Assembly (NCBI GenBank): GCA_946629665.1
Contig: CAMOYC010000007.1
Coordinates: forward strand, 1-33,660
Reading direction: 5' to 3'
DNA from: an uncultured Lachnospiraceae bacterium
Lineage (GTDB): Bacteria; Bacillota; Clostridia; Lachnospirales; Lachnospiraceae
Length of the DNA: 33,660 nucleotides
Part shown: piece by piece, positions 1 through 8,496 of the stretch
Numbering within the stretch: the stretch's first letter is position 1
Layout: each line of letters starts with the position of its first letter
Notes under the pieces: model-generated
Seen by the model: the letters and a program-made list of their open reading frames with translations, nothing else
Databases searched by the model: none
What the model was told of the DNA's origin: nothing
Translations under genes and position numbers: made by a program

Positions 1-36
1 GCAAGTAGAATAGAAAGTGATCTACAGAATCATAAG

Positions 37-70
37 AAAGAGTGTCTCGCAGCTGAGACACTCTTTTTTT
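37..70. terminator. Probable bidirectional intrinsic terminator
   Basis: Perfect 12-bp stem AAAGAGTGTCTC (37-48) / GAGACACTCTTT (55-66) followed by T-run; abuts the stop of the minus-strand CoA-transferase. Confidence 0.85.
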
Positions 71-1398
71 CAGATCATTCCGGCTTCTTTTGCCTCATCC
101 CGCAGCTGGTCCCTGTAATCCGGATGGGCCAGAGAAATCATGGCCCTTACACGGTCCCGCATGCAAAGAGGCTTCAGATCCACACAACCGTATTCGGTGG
201 CGATGTATTGTACATCAGCTCTTGTGGTGGTGACAACGCTGCCTGCGGGTAGGCGGGAGACGATCCGGGACCGCCGGCCGGCCTTTCTGCTGTTTACTGT
301 GGAGGCAGCGGCGATAAAGGACTTGCCCTCCTTTGACATCTGAGCTCCCCGGACAAAATCCACCTGGCCTCCGGTCGCGCTGAATTGCTGTCCGTTCAGA
401 TTATCGGCGCAGACCTGGCCTAAAAGATCCATGGTCAGGGCGGAGTTGATGGAGATGGCCCGGTCGTTTTTGGCGATGTTGACCGGGTTGGTTACCTCGG
501 TGTAGGGAAGAAAATGCAGATCTTCATTGTGGTCCATGAAGTCATAAAACTCCCGGCTGCCGAAAGCGAAAGAAGCGACGGACTTGCCCTTGTAGATCGC
601 TTTGTTCCGGTTGGTGATATTGCCGTTTTTCATCAGTTCCATCATGGGGTCTGACAGCATTTCGCTGTGGACACCCAGATCATTTTTTTCCCGGAGGCCG
701 AAACCGATTGCGGAGCACAGGCTCCCCAGACCCAGCTGGATACAGGCCCCGTCGGGAATCTGTTCCACGATATGGTCGGAGATGGCCCGGACGGTCTCAT
801 TGACATCATAACCGGACACGGATACCGGTTCCCGGTCCAGACGGACGATCGCATCCGCCTCGGAATAGTGGATTCTGTTATCCTCACCGCACACATAGGG
901 GATCCTGCGATTCACCTGCAGAATGATGCGAGAGACGGCTTCTTTGAGGTGGACATTGATGCCGACGCCGGTAGGCCCGTAACTCATATATCCATCTTCG
1001 TCCGGAGGGGACACTTCAAAAAATGCGACATTGACTCCGCTGGTCTGCCGGCACCAGATATCGGACCGGCTCAGGTGGACACTGGTGTAATCCACCGGGA
1101 TATAAGCCTGGCAGGAACGTTCCCAGTTCCCCATGAAATAAGTGGTGATGCCCGCATAATGTTCCGGGTCCGGCTTCTCCATGCCCGGAGGGGCAACAAC
1201 GATATTGCCGGAGGCGATCGTAATGTCCCGTAGGGGCCGGTCAGGGTCCGAGATCCGCCGGCTTAAAGCCTGGCAGAGTCCGTAGGAGACACTGCTCATT
1301 GTCCCGATATAGATCCGGTCTCCGGATCCGATCAGCTCCATGGCCTCTTCCGGAGCCATACATTTTTTTTCAAATTCCTTTTTGATATGATCATTCAT
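70..1398 (-). CDS. Acetyl-CoA hydrolase/transferase family protein (4-hydroxybutyrate or butyryl-CoA:acetate CoA-transferase-like)
   Basis: 442 aa ORF; family-like segments such as IPDGACIQLGLGSLCSAIGFGL, LGVHSEMLSDPMMELMKNG, SATGGQVDFVRGAQMS. Substrate not resolvable by eye. Confidence 0.85.
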   Translation of the reverse strand: MNDHIKKEFEKKCMAPEEAMELIGSGDRIYIGTMSSVSYGLCQALSRRISDPDRPLRDITIASGNIVVAPPGMEKPDPEHYAGITTYFMGNWERSCQAYIPVDYTSVHLSRSDIWCRQTSGVNVAFFEVSPPDEDGYMSYGPTGVGINVHLKEAVSRIILQVNRRIPYVCGEDNRIHYSEADAIVRLDREPVSVSGYDVNETVRAISDHIVEQIPDGACIQLGLGSLCSAIGFGLREKNDLGVHSEMLSDPMMELMKNGNITNRNKAIYKGKSVASFAFGSREFYDFMDHNEDLHFLPYTEVTNPVNIAKNDRAISINSALTMDLLGQVCADNLNGQQFSATGGQVDFVRGAQMSKEGKSFIAAASTVNSRKAGRRSRIVSRLPAGSVVTTTRADVQYIATEYGCVDLKPLCMRDRVRAMISLAHPDYRDQLRDEAKEAGMI

Positions 1399-1594
1399 CG
1401 GATGATTTTGTCCTTTCGATTATTATTCTTTTAGAACAGCCATATATCTCATTAAAACATATTTCTCATAAAATGCAAGGGATTAGATAGCGGAAAGATC
1501 AGTTGTATGCTAAGATACTAGCAAGAAACATTCTGACAAAAACTGCTATGTTGCTGTATGTATATGAAAAGGCACAGGAGGAGATTAGAAACGA

Positions 1595-2401
1595 ATGAGT
1601 TATAAAATATTTGTCACAGATATTGATGGAACGATCCGCACAAGAGACAATATGATCTCTGACGCAGTTGTTGAAGCGATCGTCGGACTGGAAGAGAGAG
1701 GGATACCGGTTGTCATCGCTTCCGGCCGGGCGGCTCCGGGCCTGCTGGAAACTGCCCGGGACCTCCATATGGCAGAGTATGACAACACATTTTTGATGTC
1801 CTTTAACGGAGGCACGATCACAGAGTGTCGGACCGGGAAGATCCTGAAGAATATTACCCTTCCCCTGAACACGGCCTCCAGGATCTGGGCTTTATCCAAA
1901 GAGTATGACGTTGATATCGTAACGTTTTATGAAGACGCTCTGGTCACGAACAATACCGACAACCCATATTTTCGCCATGAGGCGGAGATCTGCACTATGC
2001 GACTGATCCAGGTGGAGGATTTCCGTGATTATGATGATATACCTTTGTCCAAGATCATGTTTGGCGCGGACCCGAAACGGATTGAACAGCTGGCTCCGGT
2101 CATGAAGAAAATGTTCGAAGGAGAGTTTGATGTTTTTATCTCGGAACCTCAGTTTCTGGAGTTTGTGCCTCCGGGAATCAATAAAGGAGATGCATTGGCC
2201 TTTTTTGAAGATTATCTGGGAATCACCCGGGATGAGATCCTCGCTTGCGGAGACAGCGGAAATGATGCTCCCATGGTTGCCTATGCGGGGCTTGGTGTCG
2301 CAATGGATAATGCACTTCCCCCGGTGAAAGAAGTGGCAGATTATATTGCGGGATCCGTGCAGGAGGACGGCGTTGTGGATGTGATCCGCAAGTTTTTCTG
2401 A
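1595..2401 (+). CDS. HAD-superfamily (Cof-type) sugar-phosphatase-like hydrolase
   Basis: 268 aa; motif I VTDIDGTIR, motif IV ACGDSGNDAPMVAYAGLGVAM typical of Cof/HAD-IIB. Confidence 0.9.
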   Translation: MSYKIFVTDIDGTIRTRDNMISDAVVEAIVGLEERGIPVVIASGRAAPGLLETARDLHMAEYDNTFLMSFNGGTITECRTGKILKNITLPLNTASRIWALSKEYDVDIVTFYEDALVTNNTDNPYFRHEAEICTMRLIQVEDFRDYDDIPLSKIMFGADPKRIEQLAPVMKKMFEGEFDVFISEPQFLEFVPPGINKGDALAFFEDYLGITRDEILACGDSGNDAPMVAYAGLGVAMDNALPPVKEVADYIAGSVQEDGVVDVIRKFF

Positions 2402-2454
2402 TGGATATTTTTTGACCTGATCGATATTATTTCATTGAAATATGATGTTCCAGG

Positions 2455-2483
2455 GAAGCCCGGACCCCGGGCTTCTTCTTTTT
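2455..2483 (+). terminator. Intrinsic terminator after HAD gene
   Basis: Perfect 9-bp stem GAAGCCCGG-acc-CCGGGCTTC followed by TTCTTTTT. Confidence 0.85.
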
Positions 2484-2568
2484 GTGCTGGCATTTTTTTA
2501 GGACACCTTTCTGTAGTATAATCCAGACAGATCAAAGAAATGAAAGACAGGAAAGGAGCGATGCCGGT

Positions 2569-3234
2569 ATGAGTGATTATATTGTAATTGATGTTGAGAT
2601 GTGTAAAGTCGGAAAGATCTTTCGGCAGGGCCGATACAAAAGACATAATGAGATCATCCAGATCGGAGCTGTCATGCTGAACGAAAAGTTTGAGGAAGTA
2701 GATGAGTTTTCCAGCTTTGTTCATCCGCAGTTCGGGAAGATTGACGGTTTCATTACCAAACTCACCGGGATCACACCGGGAAATATACAGGCTGCTCCTT
2801 CTTTAGAGATGGTCCTGCTTGATATGATCCGCTGGATCGATGGCAGGGATGCCAGATTTTGTTCCTGGAGCAGGACAGATTACTGTCAGATCCGGGATGA
2901 GATCCTGATGAAAGATCTGGATATGGACAAACTGGATTTCTTTTTGAAAGAAGAGAACTGGATTGATTACCAGAAAGTGGTGGATATCCGTTTTGGGCTG
3001 GACCGGGCCCCGTCCTTAAAGGACGCTTTGGAACTGGCAGACCTGGATGTAGTAGGGCATCTGCATGACGGACTTGCAGATGCAAGGAATACAGCCAGAA
3101 TGATCGCAAAACTGGAATTAAACCCCTGCTACCAATGTGGCAGAGAGCGGTTCCTTGTCAAGGAAGACCGGCAGACTCATCTGGGTTACTCGCTGGGCAG
3201 CCTGCTGCAGGGGATCGTGCTGGAAACAGCTTAG
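2569..3234 (+). CDS. DEDDh-type 3'-5' exonuclease (KapD/ERI1/DnaQ-like)
   Basis: MSDYIVIDVEMCKV (Exo I DxE), ...HDGLADARNTARM (Exo III). ORF extends to 2482 but ATG 2569 has an SD (GAAAGGAG). Confidence 0.85.
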   Translation: MSDYIVIDVEMCKVGKIFRQGRYKRHNEIIQIGAVMLNEKFEEVDEFSSFVHPQFGKIDGFITKLTGITPGNIQAAPSLEMVLLDMIRWIDGRDARFCSWSRTDYCQIRDEILMKDLDMDKLDFFLKEENWIDYQKVVDIRFGLDRAPSLKDALELADLDVVGHLHDGLADARNTARMIAKLELNPCYQCGRERFLVKEDRQTHLGYSLGSLLQGIVLETA

Positions 3235-3254
3235 AATAACAGGAGGTGTTTCAG

Positions 3255-3356
3255 ATGAAAGGTTATGCAGTAGAAAGTGGTTACATGGGCCTTGTGGAGG
3301 GAAGATATATCCTCTTTTCCTGTGAGGCAGATTACAGAGAATATCTGGAAGATTAA
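3255..3356 (+). CDS. 33-aa hypothetical small protein MKGYAVESGYMGLVEGRYILFSCEADYREYLED
   Basis: Strong SD AGGAGG (3241-3246) 8 nt upstream of ATG, complete ORF to TAA, followed by a terminator. Absent from the supplied ORF track (below size cutoff). Confidence 0.7.
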   Translation: MKGYAVESGYMGLVEGRYILFSCEADYREYLED

Positions 3357-3362
3357 CAGAGC

Positions 3363-3413
3363 AGGGGGCAGAGACCTTATGGGGGAAAGGTTTCTGCCTC
3401 CTGATTTTATCCT
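3363..3413. terminator. Intrinsic terminator between convergent genes
   Basis: 14-bp stem (two G-U) AGGGGGCAGAGACC (3363-3376) / GGTTTCTGCCTCCT (3389-3402), then T-rich tail. Confidence 0.7.
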
Positions 3414-3429
3414 TTTCAGGAAAATAGAT

Positions 3430-4182
3430 CTAAAAGAAGCAGTGCAGGTCTTTAAAGACAGCCTGGTAGTCTGCCAGGTCCTCCAGGTGCAAAGCCTTTA
3501 CGCCGGTGTAGGCATAGTCTCTGTCCAGGAGCTCATATTTTCTTTCTCCCATCTGGTGGAAAGGGAGCAGCTGTACTTCTTTTAGCCCAATCTTCTTCAG
3601 CAGGGCGGCCAGTCCTTTTGCATCCTCTGGGGAATCATTAAAATCCGGGATCACCGGGATCCGGGGAAGAATGGTCAGACCCTGTTCGGCGGCCCAGGAC
3701 AGGTTGCTTATGATCCGGTCATTATAGACCCCTGTGCCAAGAAAATGTTTCTTCCGGTCGTAATGCTTCACATCAAAGAGCAGGAGATCGAAGAGGGGGG
3801 CAAGGCGTTGGAAGATCTCTTCTTTCACATAACCGGTGGTCTCGATGGCAGTGTGGATCCCGGCTTCCTTCAGTTTCTTTACCAGGGCTTCCACGAAATC
3901 CGGCTGCATCATTCCTTCCCCGCCGGAGATGGTGACTCCGCCACCGGATTCCAGGTAAAAATCCATGTCCTGCAAGCAGATTTCCAACACCTGGGAAACC
4001 GTCTTGTATTCTCCTGCCTCAGTGTTGTCATTCATCGTCTGGATCAGGCTGCTCTGGGATTCCGGGTTGGCACACCAGCGGCAGCGAAGAGGGCAGCCTT
4101 TCAGAAAAATTGTGGTACGTATACCGGGCCCGTCATGTATGGAAAACTTCTGAATATTAAAAATAAGTCCTTTTTGGTCCAT
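3430..4182 (-). CDS. Glycyl-radical-enzyme activating enzyme (radical SAM, PflA-like, no ferredoxin-type insert)
   Basis: FSIHDGPGIRTTIFLKGCPLRCRWCANPESQ (CX3CX2C), TISGGEGMMQPDFVEAL, divergently adjacent to a glycyl radical enzyme. Confidence 0.92.
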   Translation of the reverse strand: MDQKGLIFNIQKFSIHDGPGIRTTIFLKGCPLRCRWCANPESQSSLIQTMNDNTEAGEYKTVSQVLEICLQDMDFYLESGGGVTISGGEGMMQPDFVEALVKKLKEAGIHTAIETTGYVKEEIFQRLAPLFDLLLFDVKHYDRKKHFLGTGVYNDRIISNLSWAAEQGLTILPRIPVIPDFNDSPEDAKGLAALLKKIGLKEVQLLPFHQMGERKYELLDRDYAYTGVKALHLEDLADYQAVFKDLHCFF

Positions 4183-4228
4183 GATACTCCTTCTATCGAT
4201 ATTTGGCTGATCAATTCATTGCCAAAAT

Positions 4229-4257
4229 ATCATAGCATAAAATGATACTTATGTAAA
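4229..4257 (-). promoter_or_regulatory. Putative sigma-A promoter of the activase gene
   Basis: On minus strand TTTACA (4257-4252), 17-bp spacer, TATGAT (4234-4229). Confidence 0.6.
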
Positions 4258-4263
4258 GAATTA

Positions 4264-4281
4264 AACTTATCAAAGAAAGTT
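4264..4281. promoter_or_regulatory. Candidate operator O1
   Basis: AACTT-ATCAAAGA-AAGTT inverted half-sites; near-identical to O2 (16 of 18). Confidence 0.55.
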
Positions 4282-4306
4282 ATAATAAGAAAATGAGAGG
4301 AAACTG

Positions 4307-4334
4307 TTGACATCTACCAAAAATGTGCTATTAT
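4307..4334 (+). promoter_or_regulatory. Putative sigma-A promoter of the GRE gene
   Basis: TTGACA (4307-4312), 16-bp spacer, TATTAT (4329-4334). Confidence 0.65.
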
Positions 4335-4335
4335 A

Positions 4336-4353
4336 AACTTACGAAAGAAAGTT
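4336..4353. promoter_or_regulatory. Candidate operator O2
   Basis: AACTT-ACGAAAGA-AAGTT immediately downstream of the GRE -10 box, a position expected for repression. Confidence 0.55.
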
Positions 4354-4379
4354 ATGAATATTTTTTAAGGAGATTAATA

Positions 4380-6791
4380 ATGGAGAATGCGGCACATTTT
4401 GGAAGACTGACACCAAGAATGCAAGCCTACCGGGAGAGCGTTCTGGATAAAAAACCCTACATCGATGCAGAGCGGGCACTGCTGGTGACGGAGGCCTACC
4501 GGGAAAATCAGGCTCAGCCGGTTGTCATAAGGCGGGCCCGGATGCTTCAGAATATTCTGGAGAACATGACTATTTACATAGAAGATGAGACCATCCTGGC
4601 GGGGAATCAGGCAACTTCCAACAAGGATGCCCCGATCTTTCCGGAATATACTCTGAAATTTGTGATGGAAGAGCTGGACCTCTTTGAGAAGAGGGACGGG
4701 GACGTATTTTATATTACGGAAGAAACCAAAGACCAGCTTCGGTCCATAGCCCCCTTCTGGGAAAACAATAATCTGAGAGCCCGCGGTATGGCCCTGCTTC
4801 CGGAGGAAGTGCAGGTCTACATGGATACCGGCTTTTTCGGGATGGAAGGCAAGCTAAACGCAGGGGATGCCCACATCGTGGTAGATTATGAGAACCTGCT
4901 CCGATGCGGTCTGGCCGGTTATGAAGAAAGAGCCAGGACACTGAAAGCCGGACTGGATCTGACCGATCCTGCATCCATCGATAAGTATCAGTTCTACAAG
5001 GCAGTTCTGATCGTGATCGATGCAGTCAGGCATTTTGCAGAGCGTTATGCCAGACTTGCCGAGGAGAAGGCGGGACAGGCGGAGGAACCGAGGAAGGCTG
5101 AGCTGCTGGAGCTTGCCAGAATCTGCAGGAAAGTTCCCTATCAGCCTGCGGAAACCTTCCACGAAGCGGTACAGTCAGTATGGTTTATCCAGCTGATCCT
5201 GCAGATTGAATCCAACGGCCACTCCCTGTCCTATGGGAGATTCGACCAGTATGCCGGGCCTTACCTGGATGCGGACCTGGAGGCAGGAAGGATCACGGAA
5301 GACCAGGCAGTGGAACTGCTGACCAACCTGTGGATCAAGACTTTGACCATCAACAAGGTCCGGTCCCAGGCCCATACCTTTTCCAGCGCGGGAAGTCCCA
5401 TGTACCAGAATGTCACCATCGGCGGCCAGACCAAAGAAGGGAAAGATGCGGTCAACCGGCTCTCCTTCCTAGTGCTGAAGTCGATCGGACAGACCCGGCT
5501 TCCCCAGCCAAACCTGACCGTGCGGTATCACAGAAATCTGGACCAGGCCTTTATGGATGAGGCGCTGGAAGTCCTGAAACTGGGGACCGGTATGCCCGCC
5601 TTTAACAGTGATGAGGTGATCATTCCCTCCTTCATAGAGAAAGGGGTAGCAAAAGAGGATGCCTATAATTATTCCGCAGTTGGCTGTGTGGAGACCGCCG
5701 TTCCCGGGAAATGGGGGTATCGATGCACCGGGATGAGCTACCTGAATTTCCCCCGGGTCCTCCTTATGGTTATGAATAATGGGATCGATGTCACATCCGG
5801 CAAGCGTTTTACCAAAGATTACGGGAATTTCCGTGACATGAAGTCCTTTGATGAACTGATGAGTGCCTGGGATAAGGCGATCCGGGAGCTCACCCGAATG
5901 AGCGTGATCGTGGAGAATGCCATCGACCTGGCAGGAGAGAGGGAGATCCCGGATATCCTCTGTTCCACCCTGACACAGGACTGCCTGGGAAGAGGGAAGA
6001 CCATAAAGGAAGGCGGAGCAATTTACGATTACATTTCCGGACTCCAGGTCGGGATCGCAGATATGGCAGACAGTCTTGCTGCCATCAAAAAGCTGGTATT
6101 TGATGAGAAGAAAATATCGAACGATCAGCTGATGGACGCTCTGGAATCTGATTTTGCCGGTCCGGAAGGAGAACGGATCCGTCACATGCTGATAGAGGAA
6201 GCTCCGAAATACGGTAATGATGACGATTACGCAGACCAGCTGATCGTGGATGCCTATGCCTCCTATATTGATGAGATGAAAAAATATCCGAATACCAGAC
6301 ATGGCAGAGGACCGATCGGCGGGATCCGCTATGCCGGGACCTCGTCCATCTCTGCCAACGTAGGTCAGGGATTCGGAACTATGGCTACTCCCAACGGCCG
6401 GCATGCCAGGGATCCGCTGGCGGAGGGATGTTCCCCTGCCCATTCCATGGACAGGAAGGGGCCGACGGCCGTATTCAAGTCCGTGTCCAAGCTTCCTACC
6501 CATGAGATCACCGGCGGAGTCCTTCTGAACCAGAAAGTGACTCCCTCCCTGCTGTCGACACCGGAGAATACCAGGAAGCTGGAGATGCTTATCCGGACTT
6601 TTTTCAACCGACTGGAGGGGTATCATGTCCAGTATAATGTGGTGGACCGGGCTACCCTGATCGACGCCCAGAAGCATCCTGAAAACTATAAAGATCTGAT
6701 CGTCCGCGTCGCCGGCTACAGCGCATTTTTCCATGTGCTGTCCAAAGCAACCCAGGATGATATCATAGCGAGAACAGAACAGACCTTGTAA
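4380..6791 (+). CDS. Glycyl radical enzyme of the YbiW/PflD type (candidate 1,5-anhydrohexitol-6-phosphate lyase)
   Basis: About 803 aa from ATG 4380 (SD AAGGAG). Active-site GCVETAVPGKWGYRCTGMS, C-terminal glycyl loop RVAGYSAFFHVLSKATQDDIIARTEQTL, YAGTSSISANV; these resemble E. coli YbiW from memory. Followed by FSA. Confidence 0.88.
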   Translation: MENAAHFGRLTPRMQAYRESVLDKKPYIDAERALLVTEAYRENQAQPVVIRRARMLQNILENMTIYIEDETILAGNQATSNKDAPIFPEYTLKFVMEELDLFEKRDGDVFYITEETKDQLRSIAPFWENNNLRARGMALLPEEVQVYMDTGFFGMEGKLNAGDAHIVVDYENLLRCGLAGYEERARTLKAGLDLTDPASIDKYQFYKAVLIVIDAVRHFAERYARLAEEKAGQAEEPRKAELLELARICRKVPYQPAETFHEAVQSVWFIQLILQIESNGHSLSYGRFDQYAGPYLDADLEAGRITEDQAVELLTNLWIKTLTINKVRSQAHTFSSAGSPMYQNVTIGGQTKEGKDAVNRLSFLVLKSIGQTRLPQPNLTVRYHRNLDQAFMDEALEVLKLGTGMPAFNSDEVIIPSFIEKGVAKEDAYNYSAVGCVETAVPGKWGYRCTGMSYLNFPRVLLMVMNNGIDVTSGKRFTKDYGNFRDMKSFDELMSAWDKAIRELTRMSVIVENAIDLAGEREIPDILCSTLTQDCLGRGKTIKEGGAIYDYISGLQVGIADMADSLAAIKKLVFDEKKISNDQLMDALESDFAGPEGERIRHMLIEEAPKYGNDDDYADQLIVDAYASYIDEMKKYPNTRHGRGPIGGIRYAGTSSISANVGQGFGTMATPNGRHARDPLAEGCSPAHSMDRKGPTAVFKSVSKLPTHEITGGVLLNQKVTPSLLSTPENTRKLEMLIRTFFNRLEGYHVQYNVVDRATLIDAQKHPENYKDLIVRVAGYSAFFHVLSKATQDDIIARTEQTL

Positions 6792-6840
6792 ATCCTGTAG
6801 AGAAGACGGTATAAAAGACTGCAAAAAGGAGAATGAACGA

Positions 6841-7518
6841 ATGAAATTATGTATCGACACCGCAGATATTGAAGCAATCAGAAGCATATACAAGTACTAT
6901 CCCGTGGACGGCGTATCCACGAACCCCTCCATTCTCGCCAAATCCGGTCAGGCCCCCTATGAGGTTTTGAGGGAGATCCGGAAGATCATCGGAGAAGAGG
7001 GGGAGCTTTTTGTACAGGTGATCTCAAAAAAAGCAGAAGGTATGATAGAAGAGGCCCATCACATTGTAAAGGAACTTGGCCTGCGGACCCTGGTCAAGAT
7101 TCCTTGCACGGAAGAAGGATACCGGGCTATGCAGCAACTCCATGCTGAGCAGATCCGTTTTATCGGTACCGCGATCTACACCCCCATGCAGGCCTATCTG
7201 GCTGCCAAATGCGGAGCGGACTATGTTGCTCCCTACATCAATCGAATCGACAATATGGGATTTGACGGGGTACAGGTTGCGAAAGATATTCAGGATATTA
7301 TCGAAAACAGCGGATATGACTGCAGCCTCCTTGCTGCAAGTTTCAAGAACTCGCAGCAGGTGCTGGAACTGGCCAAATACGGAGCAGGAGCGGTAACGGC
7401 CTCTCCGGATGTGATCCGTGGATTTGTGAAGAATGCGGCCATCGATGCAGCCGTAGAAGACTTTATCACTGATTTTGAAGGTCTGGTCGGACCGGGAAAG
7501 ACAATGGCCAACTGCTGA
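6841..7518 (+). CDS. fsa: Fructose-6-phosphate aldolase / transaldolase-like (FsaA/FsaB/TalC family)
   Basis: 225 aa; STNPSILAKSG, Schiff-base region LVKIPCTEEG, ADYVAPYINRIDNMG, AASFKNSQQVLE. Confidence 0.9.
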   Translation: MKLCIDTADIEAIRSIYKYYPVDGVSTNPSILAKSGQAPYEVLREIRKIIGEEGELFVQVISKKAEGMIEEAHHIVKELGLRTLVKIPCTEEGYRAMQQLHAEQIRFIGTAIYTPMQAYLAAKCGADYVAPYINRIDNMGFDGVQVAKDIQDIIENSGYDCSLLAASFKNSQQVLELAKYGAGAVTASPDVIRGFVKNAAIDAAVEDFITDFEGLVGPGKTMANC

Positions 7519-7542
7519 AGAAAAGGCTGAAGGCCTGAGGAG

Positions 7543-8301
7543 TTACTCAGCCTGGATCACTTTGATCCCTTGCGCTGTCAATTCCTCTACAATTCCAGGA
7601 TCGATCAGTGAATCGGTGATCACAGTACGAATCTTGTTCTTTAAGTTCAGCGGCACGGCACTGTGTCCGCTGAACTTTTGGCTTTCGGTAAGTACGATCA
7701 CCTGTTCCGCAGCGAGTGCCATATCCCTCACTGCCTGAGCCCTCATCTGGTCCCGGTTGGTAAAACCGGACCGGGCAGAGTAGCCGTCCGTGCCGATGAA
7801 GAAGAGGTCCACACAGAAATTCTCTGCCGTCTGCCGGACCATGGGGCCCACCATAACCTGGCTGTCCCGCTGGTAGTTGCCGCCTAGCAGGACGATGTCA
7901 AAAGAGCATTTTTTACGGATGTAGTCAGCGATAAAGACGCTGTTTGTGATCAGGGTGATATTTCTTTTGCTGGCAGCTAATGCATCTGCCAGGAGAGCGC
8001 AGCAGCTTCCGTTCTCGACCAGGATGGTATCCCCGTCATTCACCAGTTCTGCTGCCCGGGCAGCGATCATTTTTTTCTCTTCATAGTGGTAGGCGATCCT
8101 GCCGGCCAGGTCATCCTGGTTGCCCAGCATGGCATAACCGTGTTCCCGGCGGATGATCCCCCGTTCTTCCAGTTCATCCAGGTCTTTGCGGATAGTGACT
8201 TTGGAAACGCCAAGTGCCTCCGCCAGCCTGGTCACTTCTGTTTTCCCTGAATCGATGATCAGCTCCAGGATCTGACCGGAGCGGTCTTTCTTTACTCTCA
8301 T
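7543..8301 (-). CDS. DeoR-family transcriptional regulator
   Basis: 252 aa; N-terminal HTH VTRLAEALGVSKVTIRKDLDELEERGIIRREHGYA; C-terminal sugar-phosphate sensor domain (LLGGNYQRDSQVMVGPMV). Confidence 0.93.
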   Translation of the reverse strand: MRVKKDRSGQILELIIDSGKTEVTRLAEALGVSKVTIRKDLDELEERGIIRREHGYAMLGNQDDLAGRIAYHYEEKKMIAARAAELVNDGDTILVENGSCCALLADALAASKRNITLITNSVFIADYIRKKCSFDIVLLGGNYQRDSQVMVGPMVRQTAENFCVDLFFIGTDGYSARSGFTNRDQMRAQAVRDMALAAEQVIVLTESQKFSGHSAVPLNLKNKIRTVITDSLIDPGIVEELTAQGIKVIQAE

Positions 8302-8317
8302 GATATTCCACCCTTTT

Positions 8318-8335
8318 AATTTATTTATGATAGTT
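8318..8335. promoter_or_regulatory. Candidate operator O3 at the DeoR-family gene promoter
   Basis: AATTT-ATTTATGA-TAGTT; 27-nt block 8315-8341 matches the O1 block at 21 of 27 positions by eye. Confidence 0.4.
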
Positions 8336-8364
8336 ATAATACCATATTATTATATTTAATTCAA
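8336..8364 (-). promoter_or_regulatory. Putative promoter of the DeoR-family gene
   Basis: On minus strand TTGAAT (8364-8359), 17-bp spacer, TATTAT (8341-8336). Confidence 0.5.
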
Positions 8365-8409
8365 TTTTATGAGTTATTAAAGACAGGATTAAATCTTTCT
8401 TTTCCTTGC

Positions 8410-8438
8410 TTTACAAATAATATTTTTATGATTATTAT
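8410..8438 (+). promoter_or_regulatory. Putative promoter of the ManC-ManA fusion gene
   Basis: TTTACA (8410-8415), 17-bp spacer, TATTAT (8433-8438). Confidence 0.5.
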
Positions 8439-8496
8439 ATTTTATAAGAGTTTTTTTAGAAATCTTTATCAATAATGTATTGCGAGGCGTATTATC

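Noticed and set aside
667-1233. 188-aa plus-strand ORF inside the CoA-transferase gene
   Set aside because: Antisense shadow ORF; the minus-strand CoA-transferase frame is full length and motif-supported.
5469-6893. 474-aa minus-strand ORF antisense to the GRE
   Set aside because: Antisense to conserved GRE active-site and glycyl-loop coding sequence; no motifs or SD.
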